NCBI GenBank assembly: GCA_900539185.1
Contig: UQBG01000021.1
Location: 1 to 35,943, forward strand
Length of the DNA stretch: 35,943 bases
DNA from: an uncultured Clostridium sp.
Lineage (GTDB): Bacteria > Bacillota > Clostridia > Lachnospirales > Lachnospiraceae
Direction of reading: 5' to 3'
The notes beneath the pieces were generated by a model that did not search any database, was not told the DNA's origin, and saw only the letters and a program-made list of their open reading frames with translations. This document shows, in pieces, positions 1 through 8,819 of this stretch. Numbering within the stretch: the stretch's first letter is position 1; each line of letters starts with the position of its first letter. The position numbers and the translations under genes are program-made.

Positions 1-82
1 GAAATTAGCCGAAGTGTTTTACATCTACTTGGATAATACAACTATTAACAAGCAAAGGAGACACTATGACACCTGCACTATT

Positions 83-739
83 CTACAGTTCATTCCAATG
101 CTCAATCAAATCAAATGCGGAATCGAAGATATAATCCGCCTGCTGCCGAATCTCCGGCGTCGGTTCTATCAGATCAATAATCATAACTGCTGTCATATGT
201 GCATGAATACATGCAAATATACCATTAATAGAATCCTCTACACCTACAGCCTCTTCCGGCTTTACACCAACCTCCCGGCAAGCCTCTAAATAAATATCCG
301 GAGCCGGCTTACTGTGCTGTATCTTATTTCCAAACATAAATCCATCAAAAAACGAAAGCAAGCCTGCATTCTTTAAGTTCTTTACGGCACGCGTTTCCTC
401 TGTGGAAGTTGCCAGTCCGATCTTAACATGTTTTTCCTTTAAAAAACTTAACAATTCTATGATTCCGGGCTTTACATCGATACCATGTACCGAAATATAT
501 GCATCCATATCATCAAGGACTCTTTGTCTCATCTCTTCATACGGAAAATCAGCCCCCAGCTCTTCTGTAAAAACAGCCTTGGTGTGCGAACTCGAGCCAC
601 CGGCAATCCGATTGCAGATCCGTCGCATATGGTCCTCTTCTATACCATACAGCTTTGCTGCCTGCAGCCAATGCATACGATATAATCGTTCCGAATCCAG
701 CAATACCCCATCCATATCAAATATAACCGCTTTTTTCAT
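83..739 (-). CDS. HAD-superfamily hydrolase (beta-phosphoglucomutase-like)
   Basis: A 218-residue cytosolic phosphatase or phosphomutase of the HAD superfamily, subfamily IA. Motif I is FDMDGVLLDS near the N-terminus (nucleophile D8, general acid D10). An alpha-helical cap follows, then motif II (LATSTEE), the motif III lysine in HSKPAPDIY, and the acidic motif IV GVEDSINGI. The length fits the beta-phosphoglucomutase/Gph-like group, but substrate cannot be read from sequence; sugar phosphates are typical. The start is supported by AGGAGG nine bases upstream of the ATG. It lies 104 bp after the surface-protein gene, beyond a terminator, so it is probably expressed separately or by readthrough. 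I see no clear promoter. Confidence 0.9.
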   Translation of the reverse strand: MKKAVIFDMDGVLLDSERLYRMHWLQAAKLYGIEEDHMRRICNRIAGGSSSHTKAVFTEELGADFPYEEMRQRVLDDMDAYISVHGIDVKPGIIELLSFLKEKHVKIGLATSTEETRAVKNLKNAGLLSFFDGFMFGNKIQHSKPAPDIYLEACREVGVKPEEAVGVEDSINGIFACIHAHMTAVMIIDLIEPTPEIRQQADYIFDSAFDLIEHWNEL

Positions 740-762
740 ACTGTTATTCCTCCTGTTTTATC

Positions 763-778
763 GAGCAGAGAGATCTCT
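763..778. repeat. Small hairpin upstream of the HAD gene
   Basis: GCAGAG and CTCTGC arms flank AGAT, giving a 6-bp stem between the operon terminator and the HAD gene's ribosome binding site. It could be an operator or a 5'-leader hairpin. There is no T-run, so it is not a terminator. Confidence 0.3.
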
Positions 779-789
779 GCCCTGCATGT

Positions 790-816
790 AAAAAGGGGCT
801 CCTTAACCGGAACCCC
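790..816 (-). terminator. Rho-independent terminator of the phospho-signalling operon
   Basis: Read on the minus strand, GGGGTTCC and GGAGCCCC form an 8-bp stem (one G-U pair) around a GGTTAA loop, followed by TTTTTAC. It lies 28 bp after the stop of the Ig-like surface protein gene and ends the operon that starts near 10190. Confidence 0.85.
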
Positions 817-843
817 TCCTATTATTCACTTATCTATCGCCTT

Positions 844-3800
844 TTAAGCATCTGCGTTTGTATTTCCTTTTTTCAAAAATACCATGACACCAACACCAAC
901 TCCTGCCAGCAGCACAACTGCTCCAACGCCGATCCATAACCAGGCCACCTTCTTATGCTCCGCATAGGTAAAGCTGATAGTCTGACTGTTTGTATTACCG
1001 GCTGCATCAACAGAGTTGATCGTCACCTCATAATCGCCAAAGGTATCAAAGGTCAGATCATAGGCCGTTTTCCCTTCTGTTAATGTGTATGGCTCTCCAT
1101 TAATCAGAATCTCTGTAATCGTATCATTCTCATTTTCCAGCGATACATTCAGTCTTACTACATCTGTATACCACTTTCCATCTTCCGCTCCTGCAAAGAT
1201 GATCTTTGGCAATGTATTATCAATAACGAACTCTATCGTCTTACTTGCTGTCAGACCAACTTCATCCGTTACCTCTATTACAAATGTATATTTGCCATCC
1301 GCTGTCACTTCACTGCCATCGTATGCCTCTCCATTCAAAGTCATCTTAACCGTCGGTACCGTCAGCTCCGTAATCAGGGTATCCATATCTTCCTCTAACC
1401 GGAAGCTCTTTAAATACTTTCCGTCATACTTACTCAGATCCGCAATCACCGGCTTCTCAGTATCGATCGTAAAATGGATCGTCTGCTCCTTCCGATTTCC
1501 TGCCTTATCCGTAGCCGCTATGTTGACTGTATAGTAGCCATCCTCTGTAAACTGCTGTCTTAAAGAACTGTTTTTGCCACTATTGCTCCATGCCGGAATA
1601 GAAACGGTTTCAATCTTACCGTTTGCCAGTCTGCGGCTCGCCTGAATCTGTACCTGATTCGTCTGGTAGTAGGACTCGATAACAGAGAAGTCCAGTGCAA
1701 CGGCACTCTGTGTTACGAAGTAATCCTTCGTTCCTGTCAAAGATACCACCGGTGCGGTACAGTCTACCGTAAAGGTCAGTGTCTTCACTGCAGCCTCATT
1801 GCCTGCGGCATCAATCGCCGACATGGTAATGGTATAATCACCATCTTCGGAAAATGTATTGCTTACACTTGAGTTCTTTGCTGTATTTGCAAATATTACA
1901 TTTCTTCCATATGTTGTACCGTCTAATCTTCTTTCCACCATAATTCTTACATTATTGGTTTCAAAGAAGGACTCAATCGACTGGAAATTCAGGGTTACAG
2001 GACGGTTGCTGTATGCCCCCTCGGTAACTCCGGTAATATTCAGAACCGGTGCGGTCTTATCAATGGTAAATGATACTGTCTTTGAATCCCTGTTTCCTGC
2101 AGCATCCTCTGCCAGTACGGTTACTCTATAGACACCGTCCTCCGTAAAGATCTTATTCGTTACATCGGATCCACTCTGTACCTGATAAGCACCCAGATCA
2201 ATGTTCGTCGTTGCCCCATCTATCGTTCTGGTGGCTGTTACCTGAACCGGCTTCATCGCATTATACACATTCTCGACAGTCGTGATCTGTAATGCACGAT
2301 TGGTATTATATACGGCTCCTTCTGTCACTCCTGCCAAACGAAGTGCCGGTGCCTGCTTATCTACACGAACCACGATAGACTCTGAATTCACGATCTGAGA
2401 TTCCGGATTGGTACCACATACCGCCTCTACGCGAACCTCGGTTCCTGCCATAGAGGAGTTCTCTCTGATTGCAAATCCGGTATCTGCATACTGTAAACCG
2501 TTCACGGGAATGGTCTGTACCAGTGTGCCATTTACATAATACCGTACCTCTGTGATCGTAGTGCTCTTACTGCTTGCTGCTATATTCAGTCGTACATCTT
2601 CATTTGTCCAGCTCGTATTTCCTAAGATCGAAATCTTCGCACCATTCCGATTATAAATCAAATCATGATCAACCACCTTCACATGATCGCCGCCTATCGC
2701 TGAATTCTCTGCCGCTACATTGTCAACAAACTTCACCCGAATTTTTCCTTTAAACTCTGAAGTTTCCGGAGTATACTTACAGATTATCGTGTATACATCT
2801 CCGCTCTCCTTATTAATTGTAAACGATTCCGGTGGAATGACAAAATCACCGTTCCCAGTATCTACAGTAATTTCAACTTTTTCCTTCTCTATACCAGATA
2901 CCGATGTTGCCTGTGCAATAATTGTAAATTCTTTAGCAAACTCTGTTTGTGTCGGATCTATATTACCACTATTAACGGAACTTAGGAAAACAGTTGGATT
3001 CTGAATTCCCTTTGTATCCAATTTAACGGTAATCTCCTTTGGATCAGAGGCATTTCCTGCCTTATCGATAGCAGTAATTTTTAAATGATGTTCTCCATTA
3101 TCATTATCACCAAATACCAATACATACTTTCCATCTACCATTGTTACCTTATTTGAATCTGAAATATCAACTTCCGTACCGTTATCTGTCACCTTTATTC
3201 TAGCTATACCAGACTTCTCCTGACCTGCCGGTGCCTCCTGATCCGCCAATTCAAATGTCAGCTTAACACCCTTCGGCTGCCAATTTTGAAGCTGTTCTTC
3301 GGTAAGTTCTGTTCCTTCATCATCCTGAACCTTTACTGAAGAAACATTCGGTGCCACCAGATCAAACTTAATCTTGCTTAAGTCGACCGTTCCAATCTCA
3401 ACATTTCCACTAATATCATAGATCGCATATTTTAAATAACTCTTCTTATTAACTAAACTATAAGGAATTTTAACTGTGCCATCCTCTAATAGCGTAGTTT
3501 CTGACCAATTAGTATCTACATCCGCCGTTGCGTTATCAGTAAAAATGTATTTTACTGTTTCCTTTACTCCGGTGGCATCTGTAATTTCGCTTAGGATTAT
3601 CGATGTATCATTGTTGCCATCTTTATTTACCCATACTTCTTCCTGCATTTCCCAAATATGAATATTAAATGTATAATTTTCCACATTAGTAAATTTCGCT
3701 GTTGAACCTAAAGAAACCCCTCCAACCGTTGGTCCATCTGTATCATAAGTATCTATACGTTCAAATAAATTATCTGATATTACGCTTCCATTACTATATC

Positions 3801-4974
3801 TACACACAATGTAACGAGAGTTATCATTTGAACCATCAGCGTTTATATTTTTCGGCAAATAATAAATATATTTACCATTTTCCTGTGTCGCCAGCCAACT
3901 CCCGAATGTTGTTGTCCGGTCTTTACTCCAATTCATCTCTACCTTATACCCTTCTGGCATATTGGTCGGTGTAAATGTTACTTTAAGATCTTGGTCAACC
4001 GGATATAAGCCATTATAAACAGGTGTTATCTCAAAAACGCCTTCCGGAGCTACAATACCCATAGTAATTTCAAAATCACCTGCATCTTTACCAATCGTTA
4101 TCGTATTTCCCGATAGTTTAAGTCCATCTACCGGTGTTACCCCTGAAAATATCTGTCCACTTTTCATATTCACAGTAACATCAATCGTCTCATCACCAAT
4201 CGGCTTATAATACTTATACTGATTCGAGGATGGACCTGTATACCAACCATTATCCGGGAATGTCAAAGTAACACCCTGAGGTACCGTTATCGTTCTCGTT
4301 TCTGCATCTTTAATTCCTACATCTGTATTCTTGACTGTATATGTTAATGTTCCATTGCTTTCAACTACTGTCTCTAATATCTCTTTCACAGTTGGTTTAT
4401 ATATATATGTGCGTTTTCCATTTGCATTACCGTTAACTGTTGCATTATTTGCAACCTTCTTGACCGGAAGCGTAAATGTAATTGGCTGATTCGTAGTTGC
4501 TTCTATTGCCTGACCGATATTGATAATACTTGAACTTGAATTCACCGTTACATCCGAATCCTCAAATTTTATATGAACTGACCCAATATCTTTCGCAGTC
4601 TTTAACTTTGCAGTTGCAGGATCCACCGTAATCGGATCACTCGCATTTGCAGGAACGGTTACAGGTATTTCATACTGCATATAATCATTATACTTGATAT
4701 ATATCGTTAACTCCGTTGCGCTATCGCCTACCTGCACCTTCCATTCAGCTGTTCCATCCACAGTTGATGTATTGTTATAACCATACAATATTACATTGTC
4801 TTTTGACACAGTATTTCCATCAGGATCCTTGATTCCACTATAATCCAACGTCACCGTTACCGCATCCGCCGCAAATACCTCCGGCAGAATGTCCCCTACC
4901 GGCAACAGCGTCATAATCATAGCCATTGCAAATGCCAGTATGCTTTTGATTCCCTTCTTAAACTTCAACTTCAT
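844..4974 (-). CDS. Large cell-surface protein with repeated Ig-like modules
   Basis: About 1,376 residues. It starts with a basic N-terminus and hydrophobic core ending near FAADA, a typical signal peptide, and ends with one membrane segment (WLWIGVGAVVLLAGVGVGVMV) plus a short basic tail. The protein is therefore secreted and membrane-anchored, with no LPXTG motif. The middle is beta-rich. Linkers of the form D-x-x-x-P (DKQAPAL, DKTAPVL, DCTAPVV, DTEKPVI, DNTLPKI) recur near residues 880, 973, 1073, 1173 and 1252, spaced about 80-100, as in bacterial Ig-like stalks. More diverged modules begin near 415, 540, 653 and 780. Ligand is unknown. It is last in the kinase/phosphatase/FHA operon, 14 bp after the TTVL-repeat gene. 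GTG at 4980 is an alternative start; ATG 4974 has AAGGAG five bases upstream. Confidence 0.85.
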   Translation of the reverse strand: MKLKFKKGIKSILAFAMAMIMTLLPVGDILPEVFAADAVTVTLDYSGIKDPDGNTVSKDNVILYGYNNTSTVDGTAEWKVQVGDSATELTIYIKYNDYMQYEIPVTVPANASDPITVDPATAKLKTAKDIGSVHIKFEDSDVTVNSSSSIINIGQAIEATTNQPITFTLPVKKVANNATVNGNANGKRTYIYKPTVKEILETVVESNGTLTYTVKNTDVGIKDAETRTITVPQGVTLTFPDNGWYTGPSSNQYKYYKPIGDETIDVTVNMKSGQIFSGVTPVDGLKLSGNTITIGKDAGDFEITMGIVAPEGVFEITPVYNGLYPVDQDLKVTFTPTNMPEGYKVEMNWSKDRTTTFGSWLATQENGKYIYYLPKNINADGSNDNSRYIVCRYSNGSVISDNLFERIDTYDTDGPTVGGVSLGSTAKFTNVENYTFNIHIWEMQEEVWVNKDGNNDTSIILSEITDATGVKETVKYIFTDNATADVDTNWSETTLLEDGTVKIPYSLVNKKSYLKYAIYDISGNVEIGTVDLSKIKFDLVAPNVSSVKVQDDEGTELTEEQLQNWQPKGVKLTFELADQEAPAGQEKSGIARIKVTDNGTEVDISDSNKVTMVDGKYVLVFGDNDNGEHHLKITAIDKAGNASDPKEITVKLDTKGIQNPTVFLSSVNSGNIDPTQTEFAKEFTIIAQATSVSGIEKEKVEITVDTGNGDFVIPPESFTINKESGDVYTIICKYTPETSEFKGKIRVKFVDNVAAENSAIGGDHVKVVDHDLIYNRNGAKISILGNTSWTNEDVRLNIAASSKSTTITEVRYYVNGTLVQTIPVNGLQYADTGFAIRENSSMAGTEVRVEAVCGTNPESQIVNSESIVVRVDKQAPALRLAGVTEGAVYNTNRALQITTVENVYNAMKPVQVTATRTIDGATTNIDLGAYQVQSGSDVTNKIFTEDGVYRVTVLAEDAAGNRDSKTVSFTIDKTAPVLNITGVTEGAYSNRPVTLNFQSIESFFETNNVRIMVERRLDGTTYGRNVIFANTAKNSSVSNTFSEDGDYTITMSAIDAAGNEAAVKTLTFTVDCTAPVVSLTGTKDYFVTQSAVALDFSVIESYYQTNQVQIQASRRLANGKIETVSIPAWSNSGKNSSLRQQFTEDGYYTVNIAATDKAGNRKEQTIHFTIDTEKPVIADLSKYDGKYLKSFRLEEDMDTLITELTVPTVKMTLNGEAYDGSEVTADGKYTFVIEVTDEVGLTASKTIEFVIDNTLPKIIFAGAEDGKWYTDVVRLNVSLENENDTITEILINGEPYTLTEGKTAYDLTFDTFGDYEVTINSVDAAGNTNSQTISFTYAEHKKVAWLWIGVGAVVLLAGVGVGVMVFLKKGNTNADA

Positions 4975-4994
4975 TTTCACTCCTTCTCTCCTCC

Positions 4995-5873
4995 TTACTG
5001 AATCCCTTCATCTGTATGCGTGATCATAAAATCTAATACCTTCGCTACCGTTCCCGGTGGAGTTATTGTTTCATTCGGAAGCTGTATGACTCCATCGACT
5101 TGATTTTCTGTTAATATGGTAGTAGATGCTTCGGATGGATGCATGTTTTGTCCTCCCTGTTTTTCATCCGCCTGAAGTACAGTTGTCTCTTCCTCTGCTG
5201 ATGTACGACTCAGTACGGTAGTTCCTTCTTCCGGGGTATATTGACTCAGTACCGCTGTCTGATTCTCTGTTTCCGGTTGGTTCAGTACTGTAGTCTGTTC
5301 CTCGCTGTTCGGCTGGTTCAGTACTGTAGTCTGTTCCTCACTGTTCGGCTGGTTCAGTACCGTAGTCTGTTCCTCACTGTTCGACTGATTCAGTACCGTA
5401 GTCTGTTCTTCACTATTTGACGGGTTCAATACCATTGTCTCTTCGCCGCCTGCCGGATCCGAAAGCACTGTCGTTTCCACCTCACCCGGCTGATATACCT
5501 GAAACACAGTATTGGTAACATTCTCCTTTGTAACGGCTGTTTCCCGTCTTGCCGGGTTTGCAATCGGCGGGGTTCCAACGGTCACATTCTTCGACTGTTT
5601 CTTTGTCCTTCCGGTCTGCAAAGAATCCGTCTCTGTCTTTCGCACCGTGATCTTTCCGGTTTCACCTGCTGCCTTGATCGCGGACTGCTTTGTAACGTTT
5701 GCTTCATAGCCTTCCTTCCGGATCCGTTCAATCGTTTTCCGCTGGGTACGACCGGTCACATCGCCAAATACCTTTGGGATATTCCATTTAATAAATAATA
5801 TCACTGCTATGATGAGGCAGATAACAGCCAGCGCCAAACCACCATAGCTCATTATGGTAAATACTGTAGCCAT
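4995..5873 (-). CDS. Single-pass membrane protein with tandem TTVL motifs (candidate phospho-acceptor)
   Basis: A 292-residue protein whose family I do not recognise. Residues about 10-30 are a membrane helix (LALAVICLIIAVILFIKW). A basic stretch (TGRTQRKTIERIRKEG) and a Thr/Lys-rich linker follow, so the long tail is probably cytoplasmic. The tail carries ten related motifs: ETTVL, ETMVL, four QTTVL, QTAVL, GTTVL, ETTVL and STTIL, mostly preceded by acidic residues. Four lie in nearly exact 12-residue repeats (NSEEQTTVLNQ plus S or P). Acidic residues before paired threonines recall the ETTS phosphosite of GarA/OdhI, which PknB/PknG-type kinases phosphorylate and an FHA domain binds. With a kinase immediately upstream and FHA and PP2C genes in the operon, I infer a multisite kinase substrate. 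Its ribosome binding site lies in the last codons of the kinase gene. Confidence 0.75.
   Translation of the reverse strand: MATVFTIMSYGGLALAVICLIIAVILFIKWNIPKVFGDVTGRTQRKTIERIRKEGYEANVTKQSAIKAAGETGKITVRKTETDSLQTGRTKKQSKNVTVGTPPIANPARRETAVTKENVTNTVFQVYQPGEVETTVLSDPAGGEETMVLNPSNSEEQTTVLNQSNSEEQTTVLNQPNSEEQTTVLNQPNSEEQTTVLNQPETENQTAVLSQYTPEEGTTVLSRTSAEEETTVLQADEKQGGQNMHPSEASTTILTENQVDGVIQLPNETITPPGTVAKVLDFMITHTDEGIQ
5274..5417 (-). repeat. Four tandem 36-bp repeats encoding EEQTTVLNQ units
   Basis: Four consecutive 36-bp units (5274-5309, 5310-5345, 5346-5381, 5382-5417) differ by only a few bases and stay in frame. They encode the regular core of the TTVL array. Such in-frame repeats can gain or lose units by slippage or recombination, changing motif number. 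Confidence 0.9.
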
Positions 5874-5876
5874 CTG

Positions 5877-8012
5877 TTATTCCTCCTCCGTCTTCTGTGT
5901 GTCTGCATCATTGCCGGAATCAAGCACCGTTTCACCCTCTGCCGGACCCGTTGTCACGTTTCCGCCTTCTTCGGAAGCAGGATTATCGCCACTCGTTTCC
6001 GTAGAGGCATCACCCGGTCCTTTATTCAACAATGGCTGCAGGCTGCTAACCAGTGCCTTCCATTCAAAGTTATCACTGATTCCCGGAATCTGATTGCCGG
6101 CATTATATACCTCCAGAATATCCGGTGCATTCCACGAGGAAACATCCGGTTCCTGTGCCTTATACAGATTATAGAGATACCGCAGGTGACTGACATAGAC
6201 GGACGCTCCCGCTGCTCCCATCTGATTCTCGGCTTCCTGATAGGTAGTGATTGCCTTTTCCTTATCGCCCAATGCGACGTAGATCTCTGCTTTCTGTACC
6301 AGTACGCCTGCATAGGTCGTTGCATTCTCCTCCTTATTAATCTGTGACAATACATTATCACTGCAGCTCAATGCTTCGTAGTAATAGTTGTTTGCGGTGG
6401 CCGGATCCTCTTCTGTCAGATCTGCTGCCATACTCTCGTAGGCGGTGATCAAATACAGATTGTAATAGTAATAATAGCTCGAACTATTTGTAAGCGTGCT
6501 ACCGTTCTTGTTCAGATCGTTCAGTGCCGAGCTTAATACCCGGACAGCCGATTCTGCCGCATCCGGTATATTTCCGATATTCCGGGTATATACCATCCCC
6601 AGAATCTTATAGTTCATGAACTTCGCCTCGCCGGCCGCCATACCCGCTGTGTTCGATTCGAACTCTGCCATATCCTGTGCCAGTTCTGTATAATCAGGGT
6701 TCGGCTCCGACATTGCCATAGCCATAGCAATATAATGCTGTGCATTTTTTCCATATTCATCCGACTTCTCATCGATCATACGGAAGTACTTCAGGGACTC
6801 ATCGTAGCTTTGAAGATCAAAGTATGTCATTCCCATCTGATATAGTAAACGATTATTTTTTGCCAATGCCTTATTCGAATTGATATAAGAGGCTACTGTC
6901 TCCAGACCAACCTCTGCATTATCCATGTTATTTACATAGATATTCAGAATCTTAATGTATGCTTCCTCATTCTTCGGTGCCATCCGAACCGCATTCTGAT
7001 ACTCTGCGATTGCCTGCTCATACTCACCTGCATACCGGTAATCATCGCCTGTATTAATAATCGCCATATAGTTCTGATTTGCCAGACTTTTCTGTCCCGT
7101 AAAGCCTGCTACGGAAACTCCGGCAAACACCAGTGCCATAGCTGCCGTTGCCACGAATATTCCAAACTGCTTCTTTGAGTGTCGCTTGAACTGTTCATCC
7201 AATTCATCATAATGATCCAAAGCATACAACAGCTCGGAGCAGGACTGATACCGATCATTCGGATTCGGCTGCGTACACTTGACCAGAATCTTTTCCAATC
7301 CACTCGACAGTGCCGGATTCCACTGACGGATCGGCTTGATCTCATACGGCGGTTCACATGGATTCATGCCTGTTACGATATGATATAACGTAGCACCCAG
7401 ACAGTAGATATCGGTTCTTGCATCTGTATTGTAGATTCCTCGTCCCTGTGCATCACCAAACTGCTCCGGTGCTGCATACCCTCTGGTACCAAGGGCGGTC
7501 GTATCTGCATTATTTTCGATCTTATACTCTTTGGCTGTTCCGAAGTCGATCAGCTTCACATTGCCATCCGGCTTTAACATAACATTCGATGGTTTCATAT
7601 CCCGATATATGATCGGCGGATCCATCGAATGCAGATAATCCAGAGCACTGCTCAACTGCTTTGCCCACTCGATCACCTGCTCCTGTGGCTGTGCTCCCTG
7701 CTCCTTCAGTACCTCACTGATCGGTCGTCCTTCTACATAGTCCATGACGACATAGACCTTCTGATCCTTCTGAATGATATCAACGATTCGCGGCAGTACC
7801 GGATGATCTACCTTCTTCAGGATGTTCGCTTCCCGCTCCAGCCCCTTTAATAACGTCTGGGTATCCTTGGAACCGTCATCCTTGATCTCCTTAATCGCCC
7901 ACTGCTTATTCAGCCGCAGATCCATAGCTACATATACTACGGACATACCGCCCCGACCGATTTCCTTCAATATCTCATATTTTCCGTCTAATACCGTTCC
8001 CTTTTCTGTCAT
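5877..8012 (-). CDS. Membrane Ser/Thr protein kinase with C-terminal TPR domain
   Basis: A 711-residue Hanks-type kinase. The kinase domain spans about residues 12-275: glycine loop GRGGMSVV (19-26), ATP-binding K41, catalytic YRDMKPSN with D138, DFG at 156-158, and APE at 181-183 after a Thr-rich activation loop (TTALGTRGY). A membrane helix spans about 283-303. The rest, about 310-640, has helical TPR-like repeats (for example AEYQNAVRMAPKNEEAY), then a low-complexity acidic tail. By topology the TPR part should be extracytoplasmic, where PrkC/PknB kinases carry PASTA repeats. It lies 15 bp after the PP2C gene and 3 bp before the TTVL-repeat gene. The kinase assignment is firm. That it phosphorylates the TTVL protein and is countered by the PP2C is inferred from the operon. 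Confidence 0.93.
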   Translation of the reverse strand: MTEKGTVLDGKYEILKEIGRGGMSVVYVAMDLRLNKQWAIKEIKDDGSKDTQTLLKGLEREANILKKVDHPVLPRIVDIIQKDQKVYVVMDYVEGRPISEVLKEQGAQPQEQVIEWAKQLSSALDYLHSMDPPIIYRDMKPSNVMLKPDGNVKLIDFGTAKEYKIENNADTTALGTRGYAAPEQFGDAQGRGIYNTDARTDIYCLGATLYHIVTGMNPCEPPYEIKPIRQWNPALSSGLEKILVKCTQPNPNDRYQSCSELLYALDHYDELDEQFKRHSKKQFGIFVATAAMALVFAGVSVAGFTGQKSLANQNYMAIINTGDDYRYAGEYEQAIAEYQNAVRMAPKNEEAYIKILNIYVNNMDNAEVGLETVASYINSNKALAKNNRLLYQMGMTYFDLQSYDESLKYFRMIDEKSDEYGKNAQHYIAMAMAMSEPNPDYTELAQDMAEFESNTAGMAAGEAKFMNYKILGMVYTRNIGNIPDAAESAVRVLSSALNDLNKNGSTLTNSSSYYYYYNLYLITAYESMAADLTEEDPATANNYYYEALSCSDNVLSQINKEENATTYAGVLVQKAEIYVALGDKEKAITTYQEAENQMGAAGASVYVSHLRYLYNLYKAQEPDVSSWNAPDILEVYNAGNQIPGISDNFEWKALVSSLQPLLNKGPGDASTETSGDNPASEEGGNVTTGPAEGETVLDSGNDADTQKTEEE

Positions 8013-8027
8013 TTCTCTCTCCCCGGC

Positions 8028-8801
8028 TTAATACGCTTTCAATAATACTAATGATATATTATCCTGTTCCTTCCTCTGCTTCACCAGATCTGTCAGATAG
8101 ATGCAGTTCTGGCGCATAACCGTAGGATCTGTGCAAGCCTGCGGCCCCAACTGATCCAACAGTTCCTGATGACTGACCTCATGACAGAATCCGTCCGAAC
8201 AAACCAGATAACTCGTCTCCGGCTGAACCGTTCCCCGATAAAATGCCGGTTCCACGGTCGGAGACGCTCCGATGCACTGAAGGAGAATACTTCTTCTCGG
8301 ATCCCGAAGTGCCTGCTCCGGTGTCAGTCTTCCGGCTGCCACTTCCTTCGCTACCACAGACTGATCCTCTGTGATCTGCTTCACACCGGTCGCCGTCAGT
8401 TCATAAATCCGGCTATCTCCCACCTGAACCATCAAATACTTATCCTGATAGATCAACAGCCCTGACAGCGTCGTTCCCAGACCGGCTCCCTGCTTTGCGC
8501 CATACATCGCCAGTTTCTGATTCTCCACCTGTGCCAGCATCCTCCATGTCTTGATAATCTCCTCTACATTATAGACGCCGTTCGATATCGCCGTTGCAAA
8601 GCTGGTATCAAACCAGTCACAGTAAGCGTGGATCACTTCCTTGCTGGCCAGTTCTCCTGAGGATAAGCCTCCCATTCCGTCACATACTATGGCAAATACT
8701 GCCCGCCCACCGGGGGTATCCATCATCTTAATCGCTATAGAATCCTGGTTCGTATTCTTTCTCAATCCGATATCTGTGTTATAAGATACAAAGTAGTTCA
8801 T
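8028..8801 (-). CDS. PP2C-family Ser/Thr protein phosphatase
   Basis: A 257-residue cytosolic PPM/PP2C phosphatase of bacterial stand-alone size. Metal-binding motifs are in order: NTNQDS near residue 20, CDGMGG near 40, GDSRIYEL in the middle, VCSDGFCHEV, and the C-terminal DNISLVLL. No extra domain is present. Family members remove phosphate from Ser/Thr targets of Hanks kinases, usually the kinase encoded next door. Here the kinase begins 15 bp downstream in the same operon, so I infer a cognate pair. The gene upstream encodes an FHA protein, 18 bp away. Confidence 0.95.
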   Translation of the reverse strand: MNYFVSYNTDIGLRKNTNQDSIAIKMMDTPGGRAVFAIVCDGMGGLSSGELASKEVIHAYCDWFDTSFATAISNGVYNVEEIIKTWRMLAQVENQKLAMYGAKQGAGLGTTLSGLLIYQDKYLMVQVGDSRIYELTATGVKQITEDQSVVAKEVAAGRLTPEQALRDPRRSILLQCIGASPTVEPAFYRGTVQPETSYLVCSDGFCHEVSHQELLDQLGPQACTDPTVMRQNCIYLTDLVKQRKEQDNISLVLLKAY

Positions 8802-8819
8802 TCACCCTCTCCTTATCTC

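Noticed and set aside
5274..5417. CRISPR-like short regular repeats
   Set aside because: The repeats are contiguous, have no unique spacers, and code in frame for the TTVL array.
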